From contig NZ_BOMW01000019.1 in NCBI RefSeq assembly GCF_016862395.1, positions 155,713-219,712 on the forward strand: a stretch of DNA of 64,000 nucleotides. The letters are read 5' to 3'. A program made the translations under genes and the position numbers. Every line of letters begins with the position of its first letter. Within the stretch, counting starts at the first letter, position 1. Positions 8,988 through 18,073 of the stretch are shown in pieces. The notes under the pieces are model-generated. The model was not told the origin of the DNA and made no database searches. It worked only from the letters and a program-made list of their open reading frames with translations. This DNA is from Actinoplanes siamensis (lineage in GTDB: Bacteria; Actinomycetota; Actinomycetes; Mycobacteriales; Micromonosporaceae).

Positions 8988-9931
8988 TCAGAACCGACAA
9001 CCTCACGAGGAATTTCACCGTACGGATCAAGCGCGGCCGGTTCCGCCGGGAGAAGCGCACAGTCGAGGCGGTCGCCGGCGTGTCCCTGGACATCGGGGCG
9101 GGGGAGATGGTCGGCTACATCGGCCCGAACGGCGCCGGGAAGTCCACCACGTTGAAGATGCTGACCGGGGTGCTCACCCCGTCCAGCGGCGAGGCGCGGG
9201 TGTGCGGCCTGCGCCCGGTCCCGGAGCGCACCAAGCTGGCCCTGCGCATCGGGGTGGTCTTCGGCCAGCGCTCGCAGCTCTGGTGGGACCTGCCGCTGCA
9301 CGAGTCGTTCGCCCTGCTCCGGCACATCTACCGGGTGCCGGCGGGGGAGCATGCCGCCCGGCTGCGCCGCTGCCGCGAGCTGCTGGACCTGGACGACTTC
9401 CTGGACACCCCGGTCCGCCAGTTGTCCCTGGGCCAGCGGATGCGCGGCGAGCTGACCGCGGCGCTGCTGCACGGCCCGCGGGTGCTGTTCCTGGACGAGC
9501 CGACGATCGGCCTGGACGTGGTGAGCAAGCAGGCGGTCCGCTCGTTCCTGGCCGAGCTGGGCGCGAGCGGGGACGTCACGCTCGTGCTGACCACGCACGA
9601 CCTGGCCGACATCGAGCGGCTCTGCGAGCGCCTGGTGGTGATCGACCACGGGCGGGTGGTGCACGACGGGACGATCGAGGCGCTGCACGCCCGGTACGGG
9701 TCGCGCCGCAGCCTGGTCGCCGACCTGTCGTCGCCGTTGCCCGAGGGTTTCGAGCTGCCCGGCGCCACGCTGGTCGGCGTCGAGGCGGACCGGCACCGGG
9801 TCACGTTCGCGCTGGACGGCGTGACCGCCGGGGCGGCGGTGGCGCAGCTGGTGGCCGCGGTCCCGATCCGCGACCTGTCGGTCGTCGAGCCCGACATCGA
9901 GGACGTGGTGGCCCGCCTCTACACCACTTGA
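8984..9931 (+). CDS. ABC exporter ATP-binding protein
   Basis: A 315-residue nucleotide-binding subunit. Walker A GPNGAGKST is at residues 47-55, the signature LSLGQ at 147-151, Walker B VLFLDEP at 167-173 and the switch His205 in TTHDLAD. Residues after about 235 form the C-terminal extension common to exporter ATPases of the DrrA/NodI type. The segment RIGVVFGQRSQLWWDLP is characteristic of the ATPases that pair with ABC2_membrane_6 permeases. It overlaps the second permease by 4 bases (ATGA), making a tight three-gene operon. A hairpin follows the stop. Confidence 0.92.
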   Translation: MIRTDNLTRNFTVRIKRGRFRREKRTVEAVAGVSLDIGAGEMVGYIGPNGAGKSTTLKMLTGVLTPSSGEARVCGLRPVPERTKLALRIGVVFGQRSQLWWDLPLHESFALLRHIYRVPAGEHAARLRRCRELLDLDDFLDTPVRQLSLGQRMRGELTAALLHGPRVLFLDEPTIGLDVVSKQAVRSFLAELGASGDVTLVLTTHDLADIERLCERLVVIDHGRVVHDGTIEALHARYGSRRSLVADLSSPLPEGFELPGATLVGVEADRHRVTFALDGVTAGAAVAQLVAAVPIRDLSVVEPDIEDVVARLYTT

Positions 9932-9956
9932 CCACACCCGCGGCTTGCGGTTGCCG

Positions 9957-10004
9957 GCCGGCTTCCGGAGGCGTCTCGGCCCCGGAGGGCCTCTCGGAGC
10001 CGGC
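9957..10004. terminator. imperfect 16-bp hairpin after ABC operon
   Basis: Arms GCCGGCTTCCGGAGGC (9957-9972) and GCCTCTCGGAGCCGGC (9989-10004), nearly complementary over 16 bases. It lies between the convergent ABC ATPase and XRE-cupin regulator. It contains GGCGTCTCGG, resembling the core of other intergenic hairpins in this window. Confidence 0.5.
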
Positions 10005-10048
10005 TCGCGGCCGATGCCCGGCTGTCAGGGGTGCCTCGCGCGTTCTGG

Positions 10049-10606
10049 TCAGCGGTGTTCCATGATCAGGACGGCCCAGGACGGTTCGAGCGCCTCGTAC
10101 CGGTGCGCCACGTCACCCGCGAACGTCACGTAGTCGCCAGGCCCCACCTCGACCGGCTCCTCCACCGGCCCGGTCCGGATCCGCCCCGCGCCCACCACGA
10201 TGTGCTCCACGCTGCCCGGGATGTGCGCTTCCGCCTCCCGGGCTTCGCCCGGTTCGAGCTCCATCAGATACAGATCCCGCCGTACGTGCGGTGAGCCGGC
10301 CGCCAGCAGCGTCGCCACGAAGTCGGCGCGGTCGGCGCGCAACCGCGTCGTTCCCTCGCCCGCGCGGATCACCCGCACCCGGGCCGGCTCCGGCTCGACC
10401 AGCCGGCTGAACGGCACCCCGAGCGCCACCCCGAGCGCCCACAGCGTCTCGATGCTCGGGTTCCCGCTGCCGGCCTCGAGCTGCGACAACGTCGACTTGG
10501 CCAGTCCGGCCCGGCGGGCCAGCTCGGCCAGCGAGATCCCGGCCCGGTCGCGCTCGCGGCGCAACGCGGCGGCGATGACGGCGAGCGGCGGCGCCGGCTG
10601 ATTCAT
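10049..10606 (-). CDS. XRE-family regulator with C-terminal cupin domain
   Basis: A 185-residue transcription factor. An N-terminal helix-turn-helix (about residues 15-65, SLAELARRAGLAKSTLSQLEAG) is followed by a cupin barrel (about 100-180) that normally senses a small ligand. I prefer the ATG at 10606 because GGAG lies 9 bases upstream; an ATG at 10621 is also open. It is divergent from azlCD, and the gap carries several TTCGTT/AACGAA palindromes. One of them covers a TATGCT box pointing at this gene, so it probably represses itself and azlCD. Such regulators beside azlCD are common in actinobacteria and proteobacteria. The ligand may be an amino acid (inference). Confidence 0.85.
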   Translation of the reverse strand: MNQPAPPLAVIAAALRRERDRAGISLAELARRAGLAKSTLSQLEAGSGNPSIETLWALGVALGVPFSRLVEPEPARVRVIRAGEGTTRLRADRADFVATLLAAGSPHVRRDLYLMELEPGEAREAEAHIPGSVEHIVVGAGRIRTGPVEEPVEVGPGDYVTFAGDVAHRYEALEPSWAVLIMEHR

Positions 10607-10620
10607 CCCTGTTCGCTCCA

Positions 10621-10696
10621 TCGTTCACTTCGTTCGGTTTGACGAACGCTCGACCTTCGTTCAGCATAACGAACCATGGGTACGTTATATCGAACG
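10621..10696. promoter_or_regulatory. operator cluster between XRE-cupin gene and azlC
   Basis: Three spaced palindromes: CGTTCG-N6-CGAACG at 10631-10648, TTCGTT-N6-AACGAA at 10656-10673 and CGTT-N6-AACG at 10683-10696. The second contains TATGCT (minus strand, 10669-10664), a -10 box for the regulator gene. The spacing of about 26 bases between centres suits cooperative binding of an XRE dimer. Confidence 0.6.
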
Positions 10697-11554
10697 CGCG
10701 CCCGCCCCCGCGACGTGGCCGCGCTGGCCGCCGCGACACTGGCCACCGGGGCGTCGTTCGGCGCCATCACGATCGCGTACGGCCTTCCGGCCTGGCTGCC
10801 CAGCCTGATGTCGACAGTGGTCTTCGCCGGCGGCGCCCAGTTCCTCGCCGCCGGTCTGCTGGCCGCCGGCAACCCGGTCGCCGCGGTCCTGGCAGGCCTG
10901 CTGCTGAACGCCCGCCACCTGCCGTTCGGCCTGGCCGTCGCGGACACGCTGGGCCCGCGGTGGCGCGATCGGCTGATCGGCAGTCACCTGATGACCGACG
11001 AGGTGGTCGCGTTCACGCTGGCCGAGGAGACCCCCGCGGCCCGCCGCCGGATCTACTGGCTGGTCGCCGTCGCCCTGGTCATCGCCTGGAACATCGGCAC
11101 GGTCCTCGGTGTCCTGTTGGGCGGGGTCACCGGCGACCCGGACACGTGGGGCCTGGACGCGGCCTTCCCGGCGGCGCTGCTCGCCCTGATCCTGCCGTCG
11201 CTCAAGGACCGCGACACGCGCCGGGTGGCTCTCTCCGGAGCCGCGGCGGCGGTGCTGCTGACGCCGGTCCTGCCGGCCGGGGTCCCGGTGCTCGCCGCGC
11301 TCCTGGGCCTGCTCACCCTCCTCCGCCCCGCCCGCTTCACCCGTGCCCACGCGGTCGCCGCCACGCCCGTCGATGCCCACGCGGTCGATGCCCACGCGGT
11401 CGGCGCCGCGCCGGCCGGTGCCGACGCGGGTGAGATCCGCGCCATCGAAGCCCACGACGGCGCTGCCCGCGCCGAGCCGATCCCCAGCTCCCGGCCGGAC
11501 GAGCCGGATCTGGCCGTCTCGGAGGAGCCGGTACCCGGGAGGAACCCATGTTGA
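10676..11554 (+). CDS. azlC: AzlC-type branched-chain amino acid exporter, large subunit
   Basis: A 292-residue membrane protein of the AzlC family, which with AzlD exports branched-chain or other amino acids. The family hallmarks are an early GASFGAITIAYGLPAW segment, a FAGGAQFLAAGLL helix and LLLNARHLPFGLAVAD. About residues 1-225 hold the helices. After that comes an unusual hydrophilic tail of some 65 residues with DAHAV repeats that is not part of the usual family length (about 230). The ATG lies beside the operator cluster. The stop overlaps azlD by 7 bases. Confidence 0.85.
   Translation: MGTLYRTRARPRDVAALAAATLATGASFGAITIAYGLPAWLPSLMSTVVFAGGAQFLAAGLLAAGNPVAAVLAGLLLNARHLPFGLAVADTLGPRWRDRLIGSHLMTDEVVAFTLAEETPAARRRIYWLVAVALVIAWNIGTVLGVLLGGVTGDPDTWGLDAAFPAALLALILPSLKDRDTRRVALSGAAAAVLLTPVLPAGVPVLAALLGLLTLLRPARFTRAHAVAATPVDAHAVDAHAVGAAPAGADAGEIRAIEAHDGAARAEPIPSSRPDEPDLAVSEEPVPGRNPC
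11356..11402. repeat. 15-bp repeat in azlC tail
   Basis: GATGCCCACGCGGTC occurs as two perfect 15-bp tandem copies with degenerate flanking copies, encoding DAHAV repeats in the extra C-terminal tail. Confidence 0.65.
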
Positions 11555-11856
11555 TCGCCGCGATCGTCGCCCTCGGCGTCGGCACCTACGCCATGCGCCT
11601 GAGCGGCGTTCTGCTCCGCGACCGCCTCGAACTCTCGCCAGCCCTGCAGCGGCTGCTCCCGATGACCGCCGCCGCTCTGCTGGCTGCCCTCACCGGAACC
11701 GCGGCCCTGATGGCCGGCACCGAGTTCGCCGGTGTCGCGCGCCCGGCCGGCGTGGCCGTCGGCGCCCTGCTGGCCTGGCGCAGAGTCCCGTTCATCCTGG
11801 TGGTGGTAGCCGCCGCGGCCACCGCCGCCCTGCTCCGCCTGGCCGGCGTGCCGTGA
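11548..11856 (+). CDS. azlD: AzlD-type small subunit of amino acid exporter
   Basis: A 102-residue protein with three or four hydrophobic helices, the normal size of AzlD, starting inside the last codons of azlC. The pattern GTYAMRLSGVLLRDRLELSP near the N-terminus is typical. It should assemble with AzlC in the membrane to export amino acids, and it shares the operator-controlled promoter upstream of azlC. A hairpin (GGTCCCGGC / GCCGGGCCC) follows before the convergent DUF3043 gene. Confidence 0.85.
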   Translation: MLIAAIVALGVGTYAMRLSGVLLRDRLELSPALQRLLPMTAAALLAALTGTAALMAGTEFAGVARPAGVAVGALLAWRRVPFILVVVAAAATAALLRLAGVP

Positions 11857-11860
11857 TCCG

Positions 11861-11882
11861 GGTCCCGGCGCCCGCCGGGCCC
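11861..11882. terminator. terminator hairpin after azlD
   Basis: Arms GGTCCCGGC (11861-11869) and GCCGGGCCC (11874-11882) with one mismatch and a 4-base loop, between convergent genes. Confidence 0.4.
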
Positions 11883-11891
11883 GGCCGGACC

Positions 11892-12515
11892 TCAGATCTT
11901 CGCGCCGAGCTCCACCTTCGGCTTCGGGACACGCATCCGGCGGAACGTCAGGGCCCGCATGATCCCGTAGAGATACAGCGAGCCCATCCGCTGCGTCGTG
12001 TCCGGGAAGCGCGCGCTGATCGCGCGCTTGATCCGCCGTGCGATGAAGATGCTGTCCACCACCACGGCCAGCGCCAGCAGCGCCCACAGCACGTTGCTGG
12101 CCAGCTGGACCGTCGTGTTCCGGATGACCGAACCGACCATCACGATCACCGCGCCGGCGATGAAGAACGAACCGACCGTGCGGCGGGAGTCGACGATGTC
12201 GCGGACCAGGGAACGCTCCGGGCCGCGGTCGCGGGCCAGCAGGTAGCGCTCATCACCGTTGCGCATGCCCTCGGACGCCTCGGCACGCTCCGCCCGCTGC
12301 CGCTCGCGCATCTGCTTGAGCGCTTCCTTGCGGTCGGCCGGCGCCGCCTCCACCCGGCGGCCCTGCGGGACGCGCTTGGGCGTCACCACGCCGAGCTCCT
12401 TCTTGCTGGGCGTGTAGCTCTTGCGGCGGTTCTCGGCGGCGGCCGTCTCCTCGGCTAGCGAGGTGGTGGCGTCTTCGACGAGGTCGGCTGGCTTGCGGCG
12501 AAACAGCGGGGACAC
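11892..12515 (-). CDS. DUF3043 membrane protein
   Basis: A 207-residue protein matching the actinobacterial DUF3043 pattern. A Lys/Arg/Glu-rich N-terminal half (starting MSPLFRRKP, with the segment SYTPSKKELGVVTPKR) precedes two membrane helices (about residues 112-135 and 140-160) and a basic tail. Function is not established. The GTG start lies 6 bases after TACGCT, so translation is probably leaderless. The hairpin that ends murA lies just upstream. The family is widely kept among actinobacteria, suggesting an envelope-related role (inference). Confidence 0.8.
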   Translation of the reverse strand: MSPLFRRKPADLVEDATTSLAEETAAAENRRKSYTPSKKELGVVTPKRVPQGRRVEAAPADRKEALKQMRERQRAERAEASEGMRNGDERYLLARDRGPERSLVRDIVDSRRTVGSFFIAGAVIVMVGSVIRNTTVQLASNVLWALLALAVVVDSIFIARRIKRAISARFPDTTQRMGSLYLYGIMRALTFRRMRVPKPKVELGAKI

Positions 12516-12521
12516 GACACG

Positions 12522-12527
12522 AGCGTA
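12522..12527 (-). promoter_or_regulatory. -10 box, probable leaderless start
   Basis: TACGCT followed by 6 bases and the GTG of the DUF3043 gene. Confidence 0.5.
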
Positions 12528-12531
12528 GCCA

Positions 12532-12562
12532 AACGGCGCGGTGCGTCGTACACCGCGCCGTT
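12532..12562 (-). terminator. murA terminator
   Basis: Perfect 12-bp stem AACGGCGCGGTG / CACCGCGCCGTT with a 7-base loop, 21 bases beyond the murA stop and directly before the promoter of the DUF3043 gene. Confidence 0.75.
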
Positions 12563-12582
12563 GATCGAAACGAAAATGCAGC

Positions 12583-13938
12583 TCAGGGACGTTCGACGTG
12601 CGCGCCCAGGGCGGCCAGCTTCTGCTCGAAGTCCTCGTAACCGCGCTTGATCAGGTTGACTCCGTAGACCCGCGAGGTGCCCTCGGCGGCCAACGCCGCG
12701 ATCAGGTGCGCGAATCCGGCCCGCAGGTCGGGGATGACCAGGTCGGCGGCGTGCAGTTTGGACGGGCCGGCGATCACCGCGGAGTGCATGAAGTTGCGGC
12801 GGCCGAACCGGCACGGGGTGCCGCCCAGGCAGTCCCGGTAGACCTGGATGGTGGCGCCCATCGAGTTGAGCGCCTCGGTGTAGCCGAGCCGCTGCTCGTA
12901 CACCGTCTCGTGCATGATCGAGATGCCGCGGGCCTGGGTCAGCGCGACCACCAGCGGCTGCTGCCAGTCGGTCATGAACCCGGGGTGCACGTCGGTCTCC
13001 AGCGCCACGGCCTTGAGCTCGGTGCCCGGGTGCCAGAATTTGATGCCGCCCTCGGCGCCGGTCACGCCGTCGCGGGCCACCCGGTCGTCGGTGATCTTCA
13101 GCTCGCCGCCGATGTTCCGGTAGACGTTGAGGAACGTCATCATGTCGGTCTGCCGGGCGCCGAGCACCTCGATCTCGCCGCGGGTGGCGAGCGCGGCGGC
13201 GGCCCAGCTGGCGGCCTCGATCCGGTCCGGGATCGGCTTGTGCTCGTAGCCGTAGAGCTTCGGCACGCCCTGGATCTCGATGACCCGGTCGGTGTGCACC
13301 GTGATGATCGCGCCCATCTTCTGCAGGACGCAGATCAGGTCGATGATCTCCGGCTCGATCGCGGCGTTGCGCAGCTCGGTGACGCCCTCCGCGCGGACCG
13401 CGGTGAGCAGCACCTGCTCGGTGGCGCCGACGCTCGGGTACGGCAGCTCCAGCTTGGCGCCGTGCAGCCCGTTCGGCGCGCTCAGGTGCATGCCCTCGGG
13501 CGTCTTGTCGACGACCGCGCCGAACTCGCGCAGCGCCTTCATGTGGAAGTCGATCGGGCGCGGCCCGATGTGACAGCCGCCCAGGTCCGGGATGAACGCG
13601 TGCCCGAGCCGGTGCAGCAGCGGGCCGCAGAGCAGGATCGGGATCCGGCTGGAGCCGGCGTGCACGTTGATCTCGTCGGTGCTGGCGCTCTCCACGTTCG
13701 TGGGGTCCATCACCAGCTCGCCGTCCTCGGCGCCGTCACTCACCTTGACGCCGTGGAGTCCGAGCAGGCCGCGGACCACTTCGACGTCGCGGATGCGCGG
13801 CACGTCGTAGAGGCGGCTCGGCGACTCGCCGAGCAGCGCGGCGACCATCGCCTTGGAGACCAGGTTCTTGGCGCCACGGACCCGGATCTGTCCCTGCAGC
13901 GGCGTCCCGCCGTGCACGATCAGGACATCTTCGGTCAA
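12583..13938 (-). CDS. murA: UDP-N-acetylglucosamine 1-carboxyvinyltransferase
   Basis: A 451-residue enzyme that transfers enolpyruvate from PEP to UDP-GlcNAc, the first committed step of peptidoglycan synthesis, in the cytosol. The N-terminal RGAKNLVSKAMVAALLG contains the Lys-Asn pair of the active site. The flexible loop LGGCHIGPRP keeps a cysteine (Cys122) at the fosfomycin-target position. I chose the TTG at 13938 because GGAGG lies 5 bases upstream and the protein then begins TEDVLIVHGGTP like its relatives; the open frame back to 14088 has unlikely residues. A TATGCT box at 14030-14025 is a possible -10. Some actinobacteria carry a second copy, so a paralogue elsewhere is possible. 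Confidence 0.93.
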   Translation of the reverse strand: MTEDVLIVHGGTPLQGQIRVRGAKNLVSKAMVAALLGESPSRLYDVPRIRDVEVVRGLLGLHGVKVSDGAEDGELVMDPTNVESASTDEINVHAGSSRIPILLCGPLLHRLGHAFIPDLGGCHIGPRPIDFHMKALREFGAVVDKTPEGMHLSAPNGLHGAKLELPYPSVGATEQVLLTAVRAEGVTELRNAAIEPEIIDLICVLQKMGAIITVHTDRVIEIQGVPKLYGYEHKPIPDRIEAASWAAAALATRGEIEVLGARQTDMMTFLNVYRNIGGELKITDDRVARDGVTGAEGGIKFWHPGTELKAVALETDVHPGFMTDWQQPLVVALTQARGISIMHETVYEQRLGYTEALNSMGATIQVYRDCLGGTPCRFGRRNFMHSAVIAGPSKLHAADLVIPDLRAGFAHLIAALAAEGTSRVYGVNLIKRGYEDFEQKLAALGAHVERP

Positions 13939-14124
13939 CGTAACCTCCAGCCGGCGGGCGCGCTGCGCCCAATGATCGAGGGGCAGGAAACTCGGGCGGG
14001 GGTACCCGATTCTGCAACCGGGGAAGCATAGCGCTGAGTGACAACTTTGCCAGTCGTGGCGCGGCTGGAAAACGGAGTAGCCGGGCAATCACCCAACGGT
14101 AGGAGATCTCCCGACTACACAGCG

Positions 14125-15303
14125 TTACGGCAGGGCCAGCATCTGGTCGAGCGCGACACGCGCCTCGTGCGCGGTCTTCTCGTCCACCGTGATCACGTTC
14201 GGCACGCGGCCGGCGACCAGCTCCTCCAAGGTCCACACCAGGTGGGGGAGGTCGATCCGGTTCATCGTCGAGCAGTAGCAGACCGTCCGGTCGAGGAACA
14301 TGATCTGCTTGTCGGGGTGTGCCAGGGCCAAGCGGCGGACCAGGTTGAGCTCGGTGCCGACGGCCCAGGCCGATCCGGCCGGAGCGGCGTCGAGGGTCTT
14401 GATGATGTATTCGGTCGAGCCGACCTGGTCGGCGGCGCGCACCACCTCGTGCCGGCACTCCGGGTGGACCAGCACGTTCACCCCCGGGACGCGCTCGCGC
14501 ACCTCGCGCACGCTGTCCAGGGTGAACCTGCCGTGCACCGAGCAGTGCCCGCGCCAGAGGATCATCCGGGCGTTGCGCAGCTGCTCGTCGGTCAGGCCGC
14601 CGTGCGGCTTGTGCGGGTCGTAGAGCACGCAGTCGGCCAGATCGAAGCCCATCTCCAGCACCGCGGTGTTGCGGCCCAGGTGCTGGTCGGGCAGGAAGAA
14701 GACCTTGGAGCCCTGCTCGAAGGACCAGGTCAGCGCGCGCTTGGCGTTGGACGAGGTGCAGACCACACCCTTGTTGCGGCCGACGAAACCCTTGATGTCG
14801 GCTGACGAGTTCATGTACGTCACCGGGACGACGTCGCCGGCGATGCCCAGGTCCTGGAAGTGCTCCCAGGCGGTCTCCACCTGGCCGAGCACCGCCATGT
14901 CGGCCATCGAGCAGCCGGCCGCCAGGTCGGGCAGGACGACCCGCTGCTCGGGCTTGGTCAGGATGTCCGCGCTCTCGGCCATGAAGTGCACGCCGCAGAA
15001 GACGATGAACTCGGCCTCCGGGCGGGCCGCGGCCTGCTGGGCGAGCTTGAACGAGTCGCCCGTGACATCGGCGAACTGGATCACCTCGTCGCGCTGGTAG
15101 TGGTGCCCCAGCACGAACACCCGGTCGCCGAGCGCGGCCTTGGCCGCCGCGGCGCGGGCGACCAGATCCGGGTCGCTGGGGGCGGGCAGCTCGCCGGGGC
15201 AGTCCACGCCCCGCTCGCTCGCCGGGTCGGTGCCCCGGCCGAGAAGCAGCAGGGCAACGGGGGTGTTTCCGGGTTCGGTCCAGGTCGACGTCACGGGACT
15301 CAT
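14125..15303 (-). CDS. nadA: quinolinate synthase
   Basis: A 392-residue enzyme that condenses iminoaspartate with dihydroxyacetone phosphate to quinolinate in NAD synthesis. It needs a 4Fe-4S cluster, and candidate cysteine ligands stand in VFCGVHFMAES, WRGHCSVHG and TVCYCSTMNR. The triose-binding GHHYQRDEV and the MNSSADIKGFVG segment are conserved. The ATG at 15303 was chosen over upstream in-frame codons, which translate into unlikely sequence and would overlap the divergent glycerate kinase. nadB and nadC are not in the window. The gene lies 61 bases from the divergent glycerate kinase start. Confidence 0.93.
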   Translation of the reverse strand: MSPVTSTWTEPGNTPVALLLLGRGTDPASERGVDCPGELPAPSDPDLVARAAAAKAALGDRVFVLGHHYQRDEVIQFADVTGDSFKLAQQAAARPEAEFIVFCGVHFMAESADILTKPEQRVVLPDLAAGCSMADMAVLGQVETAWEHFQDLGIAGDVVPVTYMNSSADIKGFVGRNKGVVCTSSNAKRALTWSFEQGSKVFFLPDQHLGRNTAVLEMGFDLADCVLYDPHKPHGGLTDEQLRNARMILWRGHCSVHGRFTLDSVREVRERVPGVNVLVHPECRHEVVRAADQVGSTEYIIKTLDAAPAGSAWAVGTELNLVRRLALAHPDKQIMFLDRTVCYCSTMNRIDLPHLVWTLEELVAGRVPNVITVDEKTAHEARVALDQMLALP

Positions 15304-15364
15304 GGTCGCACAGCCCCCCGGACGGCAGCTGCGGCCCGACGGGGTGTGCTGGCACACTCCTGGG

Positions 15365-16471
15365 GTGCGCGTACTGATCTGTCCGGACAAGTTCGCCGGC
15401 ACCCTTTCCGCCCCGGAAGTCGCCCAGGCGATCGCCGACGGCTGGGCCGTCCCGTCCGACGAGCTGATCCGGCTGCCGATCGCGGACGGCGGGCCGGGCT
15501 TCGTCGACGTGCTGGCCACCGCGCTGGACGGGCGCCGGATCCCGGTGCACACGGTGGATCCGCTGGGCCGCCCGGCGCGCGGGGAGATCCTCTACGCGAA
15601 CGGGACCGCCTATGTGGAGAGCGCGCAGGCCTGCGGCCTGCACCTGCTGACGCGCGAGGAGCGGAACCCCAACACCACCACGTCGTACGGCCTGGGCCTG
15701 CTCCTGGCTGCCGCCGTCGAGACCGGCGCGGCCCAGGTGGTGGTCGGCCTCGGCGGGTCGGCGGTGAACGACGCGGGCGCCGGCATGCTCGCCGCGCTGG
15801 GCGCCGCCCCGGTCGACGCCGCGGGCTACGCGCTGCCCTACGGCGGCGCCCCGCTGATCACCGCCGCCGCGCTCACCGGCCCGCCCCGGTTGCGGCAGGT
15901 CGCGCTGGTGGCGGCCACGGACGTGGACAATCCGCTGACCGGGCTGCACGGGGCCAGCAACGTGTTCGGGCCGCAGAAGGGCGCGACCCGTGACGACGTG
16001 CTGCGGCTGGACGCCGCGCTGGAGCACTTCGCCGCCGTGCTGGAGCAGGCTTTCGGTCTCGAGGATCTGGCCACCCGGCCCGGAGCCGGAGCGGCCGGCG
16101 GGTTGGGGGCCGCGCTGATCGCCCTCGGCGCCCGGGTGACCTCGGGGATCGGCCTGGTCAGCGAGCTGATCGGGCTGAACCGGGAACTGGACGCGGCGGA
16201 TCTGGTGATCACCGGGGAAGGCAGCTTCGACCACCAGTCGCTGCGCGGGAAGGTGGTGGCCGGCATCGCGGCCGGCGCGCGCGACCGGGGCCTGCCCTGC
16301 GTGGTGCTGGCCGGGCGCAACGAGACCGGGCACCGGGAGGCCTCGGCGGCGGGGGTGACCGAGACGCACACGCTCGTGCAACATTTCGGCTCGGTCGCGA
16401 CCGCGATGGCGGAACCGGCGCGCGGCCTGCGGGAACTCGCCGGACGCCTGTCCCGGCAATGGAGTCGCTGA
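15365..16471 (+). CDS. glycerate kinase
   Basis: A 368-residue kinase of the GlxK/GarK family that phosphorylates glycerate, feeding glyoxylate or serine breakdown into glycolysis. Family segments are CPDKFAGTLSAPEVAQAIADGW at the start, PIADGGPGFVDVL, GLGGSAVNDAGAGML, AATDVDNPL and VITGEGSFDHQSLRGK near the end. The GTG at 15365 is the natural start: the product then begins VRVLICPDKF. A CACACT box with a 6-base gap precedes it. The order with erpA and adenosine kinase downstream matches, from memory, the mycobacterial order Rv2205c-Rv2204c-Rv2202c. Confidence 0.9.
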   Translation: MRVLICPDKFAGTLSAPEVAQAIADGWAVPSDELIRLPIADGGPGFVDVLATALDGRRIPVHTVDPLGRPARGEILYANGTAYVESAQACGLHLLTREERNPNTTTSYGLGLLLAAAVETGAAQVVVGLGGSAVNDAGAGMLAALGAAPVDAAGYALPYGGAPLITAAALTGPPRLRQVALVAATDVDNPLTGLHGASNVFGPQKGATRDDVLRLDAALEHFAAVLEQAFGLEDLATRPGAGAAGGLGAALIALGARVTSGIGLVSELIGLNRELDAADLVITGEGSFDHQSLRGKVVAGIAAGARDRGLPCVVLAGRNETGHREASAAGVTETHTLVQHFGSVATAMAEPARGLRELAGRLSRQWSR

Positions 16472-16559
16472 TCTCGGCCCGCCCGGATTGGGAATCCCGG
16501 GGAATAGGGTTAGCGTTGCGTGGTACGGCACATGACCGCACTTGGCAGGGAGATACCCA

Positions 16560-16928
16560 GTGACCACTGAAGCGCACACCGAGGCGACCGAGGCGACCGC
16601 CCCGACCGGCGTCATCTTGACCGACGTCGCGGCTGTGAAGGTCAAGGCCCTGATCGAGCAGGAAGGGCGCGACGACCTGCGCCTGCGCATCGCCGTACAG
16701 CCCGGTGGCTGCTCCGGCCTGCGCTACCAGCTCTTCTTCGACGAGCGTTCGCTCGACGGCGACGTCGTGAACGACTTCGGCGGCGTCGAGGTCGTGGTGG
16801 ACCGGATGTCCGCGCCGTACCTGGCGGGCGCCACCATCGACTTCGCGGACCGGATCGACGCGCAGGGCTTCACGATCGACAACCCGAACGCGCAGAACTC
16901 CTGCGCCTGCGGTGACTCGTTCCACTGA
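16560..16928 (+). CDS. erpA: iron-sulfur cluster insertion protein (HesB/IscA type)
   Basis: A 122-residue A-type carrier that passes 2Fe-2S or 4Fe-4S clusters to target enzymes. The three conserved cysteines are visible: one in GGCSGLRYQL and two in the C-terminal SCACGDSF. The first 20 residues are a Thr/Ala/Glu-rich leader not needed for the fold. I took the GTG at 16560, preceded by CAGGGAGA; a TTG at 16542 is also open. A strong hairpin follows, so the gene is probably monocistronic. Neighbours with Fe-S needs include nadA upstream and the Rieske subunit downstream. Confidence 0.92.
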   Translation: MTTEAHTEATEATAPTGVILTDVAAVKVKALIEQEGRDDLRLRIAVQPGGCSGLRYQLFFDERSLDGDVVNDFGGVEVVVDRMSAPYLAGATIDFADRIDAQGFTIDNPNAQNSCACGDSFH

Positions 16929-16960
16929 TCGGGCAACCGCTGCGCTGGCCCGTGGCGTAA

Positions 16961-18061
<1,101 letters not shown>

Positions 18062-18073
18062 AAACTTTCGAGC

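Noticed and set aside
7334..9931. ABC operon plus WG protein as a secretion system
   Set aside because: They are divergent and separate; the exporter type is for small molecules, and nothing links the giant protein to export.
13736..16690. 984-residue minus-strand open frame across nadA and glycerate kinase
   Set aside because: It overlaps three clear enzymes in other frames and has shadow-like composition.
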